DNA from: Xylanibacter ruminicola Ga6B6
GTDB lineage: Bacteria > Bacteroidota > Bacteroidia > Bacteroidales > Bacteroidaceae
Direction of reading: 5' to 3'
NCBI RefSeq assembly: GCF_000687715.1
Contig: NZ_JHXD01000005.1
Location: 1 to 64,000 of the forward strand
Length of the DNA: 64,000 bases
This document shows, one piece after another, positions 1 to 5,477 of the stretch. Within the stretch, counting starts at the first letter, position 1. Each line of letters begins with the position of its first letter. A program made the translations under genes and the position numbers. The notes below the pieces were generated by a model that saw only the letters and a list, made by a program, of their open reading frames with translations, ran no database searches and was not told the origin of the DNA.

Positions 1-91
1 TTTCAACACTCTTGCTGTGGGCAAACCACTTGCCAAAAACTTGCGACTTCTGGTTCTTGTTCTGTCGTACTTCATAAAAAATCTTCGCCAT
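1..91 (-). CDS. HU-like DNA-binding protein, N-terminal 30 residues only (runs off the window)
   Basis: Reading the minus strand from the ATG at 91 gives an N-terminus beginning MAKIFYEVRQNKNQKSQVFG and continuing with KWFAHSKSVE. This is the typical start of the HU/IHF-related (DNABII-like) small DNA-binding proteins that Bacteroidales carry in many copies, often near VirE_N/DUF3987 genes and polysaccharide loci. The rest lies outside the window, so the DNA-binding arms cannot be checked. A TAnnTTTG promoter box lies at 180-187, giving a leader of about 80 nt. That promoter nearly duplicates the one at 3646-3674, linking this gene to the island that follows. The family call comes from recognition of the N-terminus alone. 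Confidence 0.7.
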   Translation of the reverse strand, partial: MAKIFYEVRQNKNQKSQVFGKWFAHSKSVE

Positions 92-179
92 ACTCTAATA
101 ATTTTAATGGTTAATACTCTTGTTAATTACTCTCTGTGTGTCTCAATCCACGTGTGCACTTTGTTTCTTTTTGACGATG

Positions 180-206
180 CAAAGGTACATAAAAAATCGA
201 CGCAAA
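180..206 (-). promoter_or_regulatory. Promoter of the HU-like gene
   Basis: Minus strand TACCTTTG (180-187) is a Bacteroidota -7 box. A TTTG lies 15 nt upstream (203-206), shorter than the usual 19-20. The sequence after the box, CATCGTCAAAAAGAAA, is shared with the promoter at 3646-3674. Confidence 0.65.
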
Positions 207-411
207 AATAGCCTTTTTTCGACTTTTCTCGATTTTTTCTTGAAATGTTAAAATGTAAAGAAATAGTCTATAAGTCGCCTCCTCCTATATATACTATCTT
301 ATTAATACTGCCTTACCATCTAAGAGATAGTTCGGCAGATTTTACAAAAATCTCGTTAACAATCCACCAGATTCTGCCGTACTACATAAAATGCCCTGCT
401 GGCGGGCTGGA

Positions 412-620
412 ATGGTACATTAGTTCATTAGTTCATTTTGTAAAGTTTAGTAGTGCATCTGTGGGCTCTTATTGCTTTATATAATTTATATATATTATAA
501 TATATATAAATTTAATATATAACATAGAATAAATATAGTCTCCACCTCCCCGTTACCCTCTCTCGCCCTCCTGCTTGTGTCTCTTAGAATTGGAAATGAA
601 CTAATGAACTAATGTACCAT
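412..620. repeat. 209-bp element with perfect 27-bp terminal inverted repeats
   Basis: Positions 412-438 (starting ATGGTACATTAGTTCATT) and 594-620 (ending AATGAACTAATGTACCAT) are exact reverse complements. The 155-bp interior is AT-rich and contains a 30-bp perfect palindrome at 483-512. No direct target-site duplication is obvious next to the arms. A closely related copy lies at 8145-8170. It could be a MITE-like element, a dispersed palindromic repeat or a large cruciform. Confidence 0.75.
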
Positions 621-648
621 CGTGGAGCGGTATTTTTTACTAAAAACC

Positions 649-680
649 TTTGGTGCTTACAAATATTTGTGCTATCTTTG
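649..680 (+). promoter_or_regulatory. Promoter of the RhuM-family gene
   Basis: TTTG at 649-652, a 20-nt spacer and TATCTTTG at 673-680 match the Bacteroidota -33/-7 consensus. The start codon is at 703, so the leader is about 17-20 nt. Confidence 0.7.
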
Positions 681-702
681 CAAGCAGATACGATAAACCA
701 TT

Positions 703-1698
703 ATGGCAGAAAAAGAAAATAAAATAATTCTATATAAGGATGAGAAGGGAAAGCTGAGTGTAAATACTCTGTTCTCCGACGAAGATGTGTGGTTGACGCA
801 GGCTCAATTGGTAGAAATTTATCAGTCGAGCAAATCAAACATTAGTGAACATCTCGCTAACATCTTTGCCGATAAGGAGTTGGACAAAGATTCAGTAGTT
901 CGGAAATTCCGAACAACTGCTGCTGATGGCAAAAACTATCAGGTACTGCATTACAATCTCGATGTTATCATAGCCCTTGGATATCGTGTTCAATCGCCTA
1001 TAGCAGTACGTTTCCGTCGTTGGGCAACTCGTTTGTTGCATGAATTTATCCAGAAGGGCTTTGTAATGGACGATGAACGACTGAAACAGGGTGGTAATCG
1101 CTATTTCAAGGAGTTGCTGCAGCGCATTCGTGATATCCGTAGTAGTGAGCGAAACTTTTATCAGCAGGTAACAGATATTTATGCCACCTCTACCGATTAT
1201 GATCCTCGTGCAAAGCTAACTAAGCAGTTTTTTGCTACCGTTCAGAATAAGATGCACTATGCTGTACATGAGCATACCGCAGCAGAGTTGATTTTTGAAC
1301 GTGTTGACAACGAGAAACCTTTTGTTGGTATGACTAACTTTAAAGGTAACTATGTTACTCGCGACGATGTAAAGATAGCCAAGAACTATCTTACAGAGAT
1401 TGAACTGCAGCGTTTGAATCTTCTTACATCTCAGTTCCTGGATTATGCTGAGTTCCAGGCCTTAGAGCAAAATCCTATGACAATGGCCGACTGGATTGCT
1501 GCTCTCGATGACCAGATATTACGCCTGCGTAAAAACATCCTTGAGGGTGCTGGTACTGTATCTCATCAGGAGGCTATCGAAAAAGCTGAACGTGAATTTG
1601 AAATCTATCGCGAACGTGAGATGCGTATGCTTGAGAGTGATTTTGATAAAGCTGTAAAGGGCTTGCTGGATAAGAATAGCCCAGAAAAAGAAAGCTAG
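703..1698 (+). CDS. RhuM family protein (virulence-RhuM-like)
   Basis: The 331-residue protein matches the RhuM family along its length: an N-terminal winged-helix-like part (about 29-55, VWLTQAQLVEIYQSSKSN), the central YQVLHYNLDVIIALGYRVQS block, and FRRWATRLLHEFIQKGF. The middle carries RAKLTKQFFATVQNKMHYAVH and the C-terminus is charged and helical. RhuM was first named from a Salmonella pathogenicity island; its biochemical role is not established and homologs sit mostly in variable or mobile DNA, including near restriction systems. No restriction or toxin partner is adjacent here. It has its own consensus promoter, so it looks monocistronic. Family call is firm; function is unknown. Confidence 0.85.
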   Translation: MAEKENKIILYKDEKGKLSVNTLFSDEDVWLTQAQLVEIYQSSKSNISEHLANIFADKELDKDSVVRKFRTTAADGKNYQVLHYNLDVIIALGYRVQSPIAVRFRRWATRLLHEFIQKGFVMDDERLKQGGNRYFKELLQRIRDIRSSERNFYQQVTDIYATSTDYDPRAKLTKQFFATVQNKMHYAVHEHTAAELIFERVDNEKPFVGMTNFKGNYVTRDDVKIAKNYLTEIELQRLNLLTSQFLDYAEFQALEQNPMTMADWIAALDDQILRLRKNILEGAGTVSHQEAIEKAEREFEIYREREMRMLESDFDKAVKGLLDKNSPEKES

Positions 1699-1731
1699 TT
1701 GTAAGCACTCTCCAAAGCGAGTTAGTTTACA

Positions 1732-1739
1732 TATATTTG
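1732..1739 (+). promoter_or_regulatory. Probable -7 box upstream of the 306-aa gene
   Basis: TATATTTG fits TAnnTTTG. No TTTG is seen at the standard distance upstream. The start codon is about 70 nt downstream. Confidence 0.45.
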
Positions 1740-1807
1740 TGGCACCTGAGAGGGTGGCAGGAAGTTATACTTATTAAATTAATTACATCAAATACACAGC
1801 AACCAAA

Positions 1808-2728
1808 ATGAGGAAAACAAAATGGAGCCTAAAGTTGTACAAGCTCCAACTCAACAGCTCTGAGGGTACGTTGTTTGGCGGACCTGCACAAGTAAAACTT
1901 ATGAAACTGGTAGAACAGGCTACTGAAAATGACTATCGTAAAAAGCGTTTGTATGATTTCAGAGATCCTGAAACGAACGAGAAATATACTCGAAAATACT
2001 CGATAGTGCCCAAGGCAGGTGAAATAATGATAAGCGTGGGTCGTTTTACAACGCCTGATGACTATGCACAGATATGTATTCAGGTAAGCGACAGGGTAAA
2101 GGTGCCATATCTGGCTTTGCTCGACTATAAACCGGCATTCAAGGATGCACGCACACTGTTGAAGGTGGTGAAAATAGCCTTTAACAAGATACTGGTGGAG
2201 AAGGGGGTGAAGATGGATCTTGAACCTTGGGATATGGACTACGACGAGGCAATGAACATGGTTTCAAGGAACTGCTTTGAATCGTTTCTCTATGGCAAAC
2301 ATCAGGATACCAAGAACCCTTTTTTAGGAGTGGGCTTTGAAGAATTAGCACCCGCATGCAAGAAACTGTTGGAGCAGAAGTTGAAGAAAATGAAGAAGAT
2401 CAAGAAGCTGAAGATTGTGCATGTAAAGAAGTATCGTGACTATATAGTAGCTACTGATGTGGATGCCGTAATGCAGATACTGCATAAGTTTACGGATGGA
2501 AAGATGAGTGCGCAGGCGGTGATGATGGGCCAGCGTGCTCTTATAAAACTGAAGATGCTGAACGAACCTATTCCGTACCAAGTGTTTGTTGCAGAATTCG
2601 GTAACGGGAAAGGGCGCGACAGTGCTTCGTATTGCACATACCGTGGTGCGAGATATCAGAAATACGATAATGATGTTGATTTCTTAAACCTCTGTCAGCA
2701 ACTGGAGGTATATGCACTTGCAGCTTGA
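1808..2728 (+). CDS. Hypothetical protein, 306 aa, unrecognised
   Basis: I do not recognise this protein. It is basic, with a Lys-dense helical stretch around 190-208 (LEQKLKKMKKIKKLKIVHVK). It has a tract with YSIVPKAGEIMISVGRF and ends in YRGARYQKYDNDVDFLNLCQQL. There is no signal peptide, membrane segment or nucleotide-binding loop. It stands alone between its own promoter-like box and a hairpin with a T-run just downstream, so it is probably a single transcription unit. Lower GC than the core genes after 8.7 kb and its place between RhuM and other unknown genes suggest accessory DNA. A regulatory or nucleic-acid-binding role is possible from the charge, but that is a guess. Confidence 0.6.
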   Translation: MRKTKWSLKLYKLQLNSSEGTLFGGPAQVKLMKLVEQATENDYRKKRLYDFRDPETNEKYTRKYSIVPKAGEIMISVGRFTTPDDYAQICIQVSDRVKVPYLALLDYKPAFKDARTLLKVVKIAFNKILVEKGVKMDLEPWDMDYDEAMNMVSRNCFESFLYGKHQDTKNPFLGVGFEELAPACKKLLEQKLKKMKKIKKLKIVHVKKYRDYIVATDVDAVMQILHKFTDGKMSAQAVMMGQRALIKLKMLNEPIPYQVFVAEFGNGKGRDSASYCTYRGARYQKYDNDVDFLNLCQQLEVYALAA

Positions 2729-2730
2729 CC

Positions 2731-2826
2731 AGAGAACTCCGAATTTTTCGAATTTTTCGAATTTTTCGAATTTCTTGAATTTATGATGAGGCCACTTCCG
2801 AAATTCGGAATTGGTCTCTTTTTTTT
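2731..2826 (+). terminator. Tandem 9-mers and hairpin with T-run after the 306-aa gene
   Basis: AGAGAACTCCGAATTT (2731-2746) can pair imperfectly with 2801-2818 (ending in GGTCTCT), and an inner TTCCGAA-A-TTCGGAA lies at 2796-2810. A T-run reaches 2826. The loop side carries the 9-mer GAATTTTTC three times exactly plus a variant (2741-2776). The layout fits a rho-independent terminator with a slippage-prone arm. Confidence 0.5.
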
Positions 2827-2839
2827 GTTCAAAAACACA

Positions 2840-2847
2840 TAAATTTG
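2840..2847 (+). promoter_or_regulatory. Probable -7 box upstream of the 220-aa gene
   Basis: TAAATTTG matches TAnnTTTG immediately after the T-run of the preceding terminator-like hairpin; the start codon is about 85 nt downstream. Confidence 0.45.
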
Positions 2848-2931
2848 CCCCCACTTAAAATTATAACATATTATTAATTCCCGAGTGAGGGAGTAAGCGC
2901 TGAAACCAAGCTCTTTTTTCAGAACAGAAAT

Positions 2932-3594
2932 ATGAGAAAAGAACAAGAGTCAGAGTACATCTGGCATGATGGTGTAAGGATTCGCGAGGATCAGTTGGTA
3001 AACATGGCTATGAGTGCGGGTAGTTACGCACTGGCCGAACATTACGTGTGTTCGCTATTGGCGCATGGGTGTGCGCATGGGCTCGTGTACCTTATTAATA
3101 AGGCTAACGAGATTCGTGAGTACTATCAGGTGCGCAAATATCCTGTGCCCAATATGGACGAGGATAGCGCTAAGCCATCAACCAAATATCGCAGTAGCGT
3201 AGAGGACCAGATTCGCAAGAAATATCGCTTCATGACGTCTGATGAGCGTACCAGTCTGTTGCGTGCTTGTCTGGACGAGCTTCGTGCCAACTATCCCAAG
3301 CTGTTCCGCTTTAAGAATCAGTGGCAAGGCATCTATTTCGTGATCCACGATCGCCTGGATGCCAGTCTTACCCAATGCGATTTTCTTGGTATGGCCAAGA
3401 AGGCTACACCAAGCGGCTGGCCTGCAAGGATTGCCATTAGTGGTAATGAGTTTAAGAATCTGCGTCGCGATTTTAAGATTGAGGATGACGACGAGATGTA
3501 CTATGAAATGGATTATAACCCACACCGCACACTTTGTGATACGTTCTGGGAGGTAATAAAAGAGTGGATTTGTGGAAAAAATGTGGAAGATTAA
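2932..3594 (+). CDS. Hypothetical protein, 220 aa, unrecognised
   Basis: No known family is recognised. The protein is soluble-looking, charged and mainly helical, with RIREDQLVNMAMSAGSYALA near the N-terminus and a Cys/His-containing run, HYVCSLLAHGCAHG, around 37-50. The C-terminus is acidic with EDDDEMYYEMDYNPH (about 186-200) and ends in DTFWEVIKEWICGKNVED. The run HYVCSLLAHGCAHG could bind metal, but Cys and His are too few to call a zinc finger. The gene precedes the small-protein operon that starts at 3754 but is separated from it by a strong promoter, so it is probably its own unit. It may belong to the same island as the VirE_N-DUF3987 protein; the link is by position only. Confidence 0.6.
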   Translation: MRKEQESEYIWHDGVRIREDQLVNMAMSAGSYALAEHYVCSLLAHGCAHGLVYLINKANEIREYYQVRKYPVPNMDEDSAKPSTKYRSSVEDQIRKKYRFMTSDERTSLLRACLDELRANYPKLFRFKNQWQGIYFVIHDRLDASLTQCDFLGMAKKATPSGWPARIAISGNEFKNLRRDFKIEDDDEMYYEMDYNPHRTLCDTFWEVIKEWICGKNVED

Positions 3595-3645
3595 TCTAAT
3601 TTGTGGAAAAAAAGACGGAAAAAAGTTGATATGACGGAATCGCCG

Positions 3646-3714
3646 TTTGACGCACTTTTTTATGCCTACATTTGCATCGTCAAAAGGAAATAAACCTCCT
3701 GGCGACGATGCAAA
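3646..3714 (+). promoter_or_regulatory. Island operon promoter with inverted TTTGCATCGTC boxes
   Basis: TTTG (3646-3649), 17 nt, then TACATTTG (3667-3674) forms the promoter. The sequence from the -7 box onward matches the HU-like promoter (180-187 and downstream) at 25 of 29 positions. TTTGCATCGTC (3671-3681) is repeated inverted as GACGATGCAAA (3704-3714), which also creates a minus-strand TATTTTTG box facing the first. It may be an operator or a face-to-face promoter pair. Confidence 0.65.
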
Positions 3715-3753
3715 AATAGTTTATAAATGTAAAATTAAAAAAGTGAAGAGAAA

Positions 3754-4101
3754 ATGAAACAAAGAGTACTTTATGTAGAAAGCTACGCAGAGATTGACCA
3801 TGTGGTGAGCAGGGACTTGAGCGGCGACTATGGTGTGGCTCGTAGTGCTGAAAAAATCATGGAGCAGGTTGGAGATGAGGTGAGTGCAGAACTGCTGGAA
3901 ATGCTGCGCTGGCAGCTGTTAGGCTTCTGTAGGGAGATGCAGCGAGAGATGGCCGAAGACATCCTGTTTTTCGCACTCTGCCATGTGGTACGCACCACGG
4001 GGTGCCCATCGGTAGATTATGTGCTTGACTGCTGCTACACGCTGATAGCCTTAGAGCATGGTATTGAGAGAAAACAACCAGAAGAAGATGATGAATGCTA
4101 A
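3754..4101 (+). CDS. Hypothetical protein, 115 aa, first gene of the small-protein operon
   Basis: Unrecognised. It is acidic and helical, with VARSAEKIMEQVGDEVSAE and MLRWQLLGFCREMQREMAED, and a C-terminus EHGIERKQPEEDDEC. There is no signal peptide or clear membrane segment. The start lies about 75 nt after the probable transcription start. The next gene begins 12 nt after its stop, so it leads a tightly packed run (3754-8141) of small unknown proteins ending with the VirE_N-DUF3987 protein. That context suggests a helper or regulator for the large protein; this is inference. Confidence 0.6.
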   Translation: MKQRVLYVESYAEIDHVVSRDLSGDYGVARSAEKIMEQVGDEVSAELLEMLRWQLLGFCREMQREMAEDILFFALCHVVRTTGCPSVDYVLDCCYTLIALEHGIERKQPEEDDEC

Positions 4102-4113
4102 AAAAATATACAA

Positions 4114-4449
4114 ATGAAGAGCTTGATGATTGATGTAACAACCCATACGAATGGCTATTCGCTGGCGATTGGCAAAGATGAATTTATGTATTATACGGCT
4201 GAAGGCTTGCTGGCTGGTTTTTCTGTAAGATTGGGTTTGGAACGATTGCATACGATGAATCATCGTGAGATTGATCGCCTGATGGATGCGGCACGCGACG
4301 GTAGCCTGCCCAAGCGCCTGCAGAAGGAGGTTGACGCGCTGAATGCCCAAATAAAGGAGCAGAAAAAACTGATAGCACAGCTGAGGCGTGAGAATAGAGA
4401 ATTAAAACAGAAGTATGAAGATGAAGAACCTTTACGGTATAGAAATTAA
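4114..4449 (+). CDS. Hypothetical coiled-coil protein, 111 aa
   Basis: No family is recognised. The N-terminal half (MKSLMIDVTTHTNGYSLAIG) looks like a small folded domain. From about residue 65 the protein is a heptad-like charged helix (LQKEVDALNAQIKEQKKLIA, then QLRRENRELKQKYEDEE), a clear coiled coil that could drive dimerisation. It follows the 115-aa gene by 12 nt and overlaps the start of the Cys-rich gene by 35 nt, so the three genes are probably translated from one message. Confidence 0.6.
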   Translation: MKSLMIDVTTHTNGYSLAIGKDEFMYYTAEGLLAGFSVRLGLERLHTMNHREIDRLMDAARDGSLPKRLQKEVDALNAQIKEQKKLIAQLRRENRELKQKYEDEEPLRYRN

Positions 4450-4639
4450 GTGCTGCTGCGCATCGTGCGAGCATAAGGTGATTGACTTTGAAGGGATACG
4501 CACCTGCAAGCTGATGGGACTGAAAGTACAGCAACGTTTTAAATGCAGCAAGTGGCAGATAAGCTGCGGCATGAGCAAAGCCGGAAGTGCTCAAGGTGTA
4601 GTACGCCACATCATAACTAAAGAGATCATTATAGATTAG
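4415..4639 (+). CDS. Small Cys-rich protein, 74 aa
   Basis: The protein has seven cysteines in its first 52 residues: CCCASC near 13-18, then C at about 31, 44 and 51, with K/R and W between (RTCKLMGL, KCSKWQISC). The spacing looks like a small zinc- or Fe-S-binding fold, but no named family is recognised. The start is uncertain: ATGs occur at 4415 and 4421, both inside the preceding coiled-coil gene, and an in-frame overlap of about 30 nt fits translational coupling. A 49-nt gap with a GAGTC/GACTC stem around GGGCCC (4650-4671) follows before the next gene. Confidence 0.6.
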   Translation: MKMKNLYGIEIKCCCASCEHKVIDFEGIRTCKLMGLKVQQRFKCSKWQISCGMSKAGSAQGVVRHIITKEIIID

Positions 4640-4688
4640 TTACTAACCGAGTCAATGGGCCCAACGACTCACTAAAAACTTAAGAATT

Positions 4689-5003
4689 ATGCGAAAATAC
4701 GTTGAAATTAGTGAAGAGGTGCTTAAAAGCATCATGGAAGGAAAGTTTGTGCAGGGTTCATTGCACTATAACGAGCAGGCCAAGCGTATCGACTTTAACC
4801 ACTATAAGCGTAAGAAACGCTTAAAGGATAAGGTAATAGCTATCCTGGAACACGGCTGGCTGAAAGAGAGCCCTAAGAGAGTGAAGTACTACATCTCGCT
4901 GAAGAAATCCATTGGTACAGCACGTATGATTGCTGCCATGGAACGTGAAAACCGAGTGGCCAGCAGTCATCTGATGGATCGAGAGATTGTAGATAGAGTT
5001 TAA
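4689..5003 (+). CDS. Hypothetical basic protein, 104 aa
   Basis: Unrecognised. It is strongly basic in the middle (HYKRKKRLKDKVIAILEHGW) and has ESPKRVKYYISLKKSIGTAR followed by MIAAMERENRVASSHLMDRE. No membrane segment or signal is present. Charge and size fit a nucleic-acid-associated protein but no DNA-binding motif is recognised. Its stop lies 17 nt before the chosen start of the next gene, so it belongs to the same run toward the VirE_N-DUF3987 gene. Confidence 0.55.
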   Translation: MRKYVEISEEVLKSIMEGKFVQGSLHYNEQAKRIDFNHYKRKKRLKDKVIAILEHGWLKESPKRVKYYISLKKSIGTARMIAAMERENRVASSHLMDREIVDRV

Positions 5004-5020
5004 CTTAAAAATTGGAATAT

Positions 5021-5464
5021 ATGGAAAAGAAACTGTATAAAGAAGTAAAGAAACTTGGATACAAGGTAATTGACTTTTATTGTCATTGGAGTTTCTATCG
5101 TCGTAAGAAAGATAAGCAGATTATGCTGACTGCCCGTAAAGGTGACCTGTTGGCACGCGACATCTTTAGACTGATAATTGACAATGTTGAGCCAGATGCT
5201 GAAGGCCTGGTAATAGCCATGATTGGCATTATGCAGAGCAATAATTACCTGAAACTTGCGTTGCCTATGACTACTGGCAAGGAGGCACAGAAGCTGATAG
5301 AAGATTTTGATAAATTATTCTATGGTGATTCATGGCGATGGGTAAAGCACGACCACATGCAGATAGGTTATGATTTCTTTTTTGGTGGTCACAAAGTTGA
5401 TGGCGACAAGCTTAAGGCAACAATCGACAATATGCTTGCCCACGAAGATAGTAATAACGAATAA
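5021..5464 (+). CDS. Hypothetical protein, 147 aa
   Basis: The ATG at 5021 (MEKKLYKEVKKLGYKVIDFY) is preferred; a TTG at 5012 would add three residues. The protein shows YCHWSFYRRKKDKQIMLTAR near the start and FFFGGHKVDGDKLKATIDN near the end, and no family I can name. The stop is only 13 nt from the large VirE_N-DUF3987 start, in a gap that carries an unusually good Shine-Dalgarno. Position right before the primase/helicase-like gene suggests a partner protein; that is inference. Confidence 0.55.
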   Translation: MEKKLYKEVKKLGYKVIDFYCHWSFYRRKKDKQIMLTARKGDLLARDIFRLIIDNVEPDAEGLVIAMIGIMQSNNYLKLALPMTTGKEAQKLIEDFDKLFYGDSWRWVKHDHMQIGYDFFFGGHKVDGDKLKATIDNMLAHEDSNNE

Positions 5465-5466
5465 AA

Positions 5467-5473
5467 AAGGAGG
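5467..5473 (+). promoter_or_regulatory. Shine-Dalgarno AAGGAGG before the VirE_N-DUF3987 gene
   Basis: A near-perfect anti-16S match sits 4 nt from the ATG at 5478. Strong SD sites are uncommon in Bacteroidota and no comparable site precedes most genes here. Confidence 0.6.
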
Positions 5474-5477
5474 TTGA

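Larger units (their letters stand above)
92..702. other. Gene-free AT-rich stretch between HU-like gene and RhuM
   Basis: No convincing gene is seen on either strand. The stretch holds the HU-like promoter, an inverted-repeat element at 412-620, a 30-bp AT palindrome at 483-512 and the RhuM promoter. The longer open frames here have low-complexity, Ile/Tyr/Ser-rich translations without recognisable family features. Confidence 0.6.

Noticed and set aside
17..211. 64-aa plus-strand open frame
   Set aside because: It is antisense to the HU-like gene start and its promoter.
245..484. 79-aa plus-strand open frame
   Set aside because: It crosses the inverted-repeat arm at 412-438 and reads as low-complexity hydrophobic sequence from AT-rich DNA.
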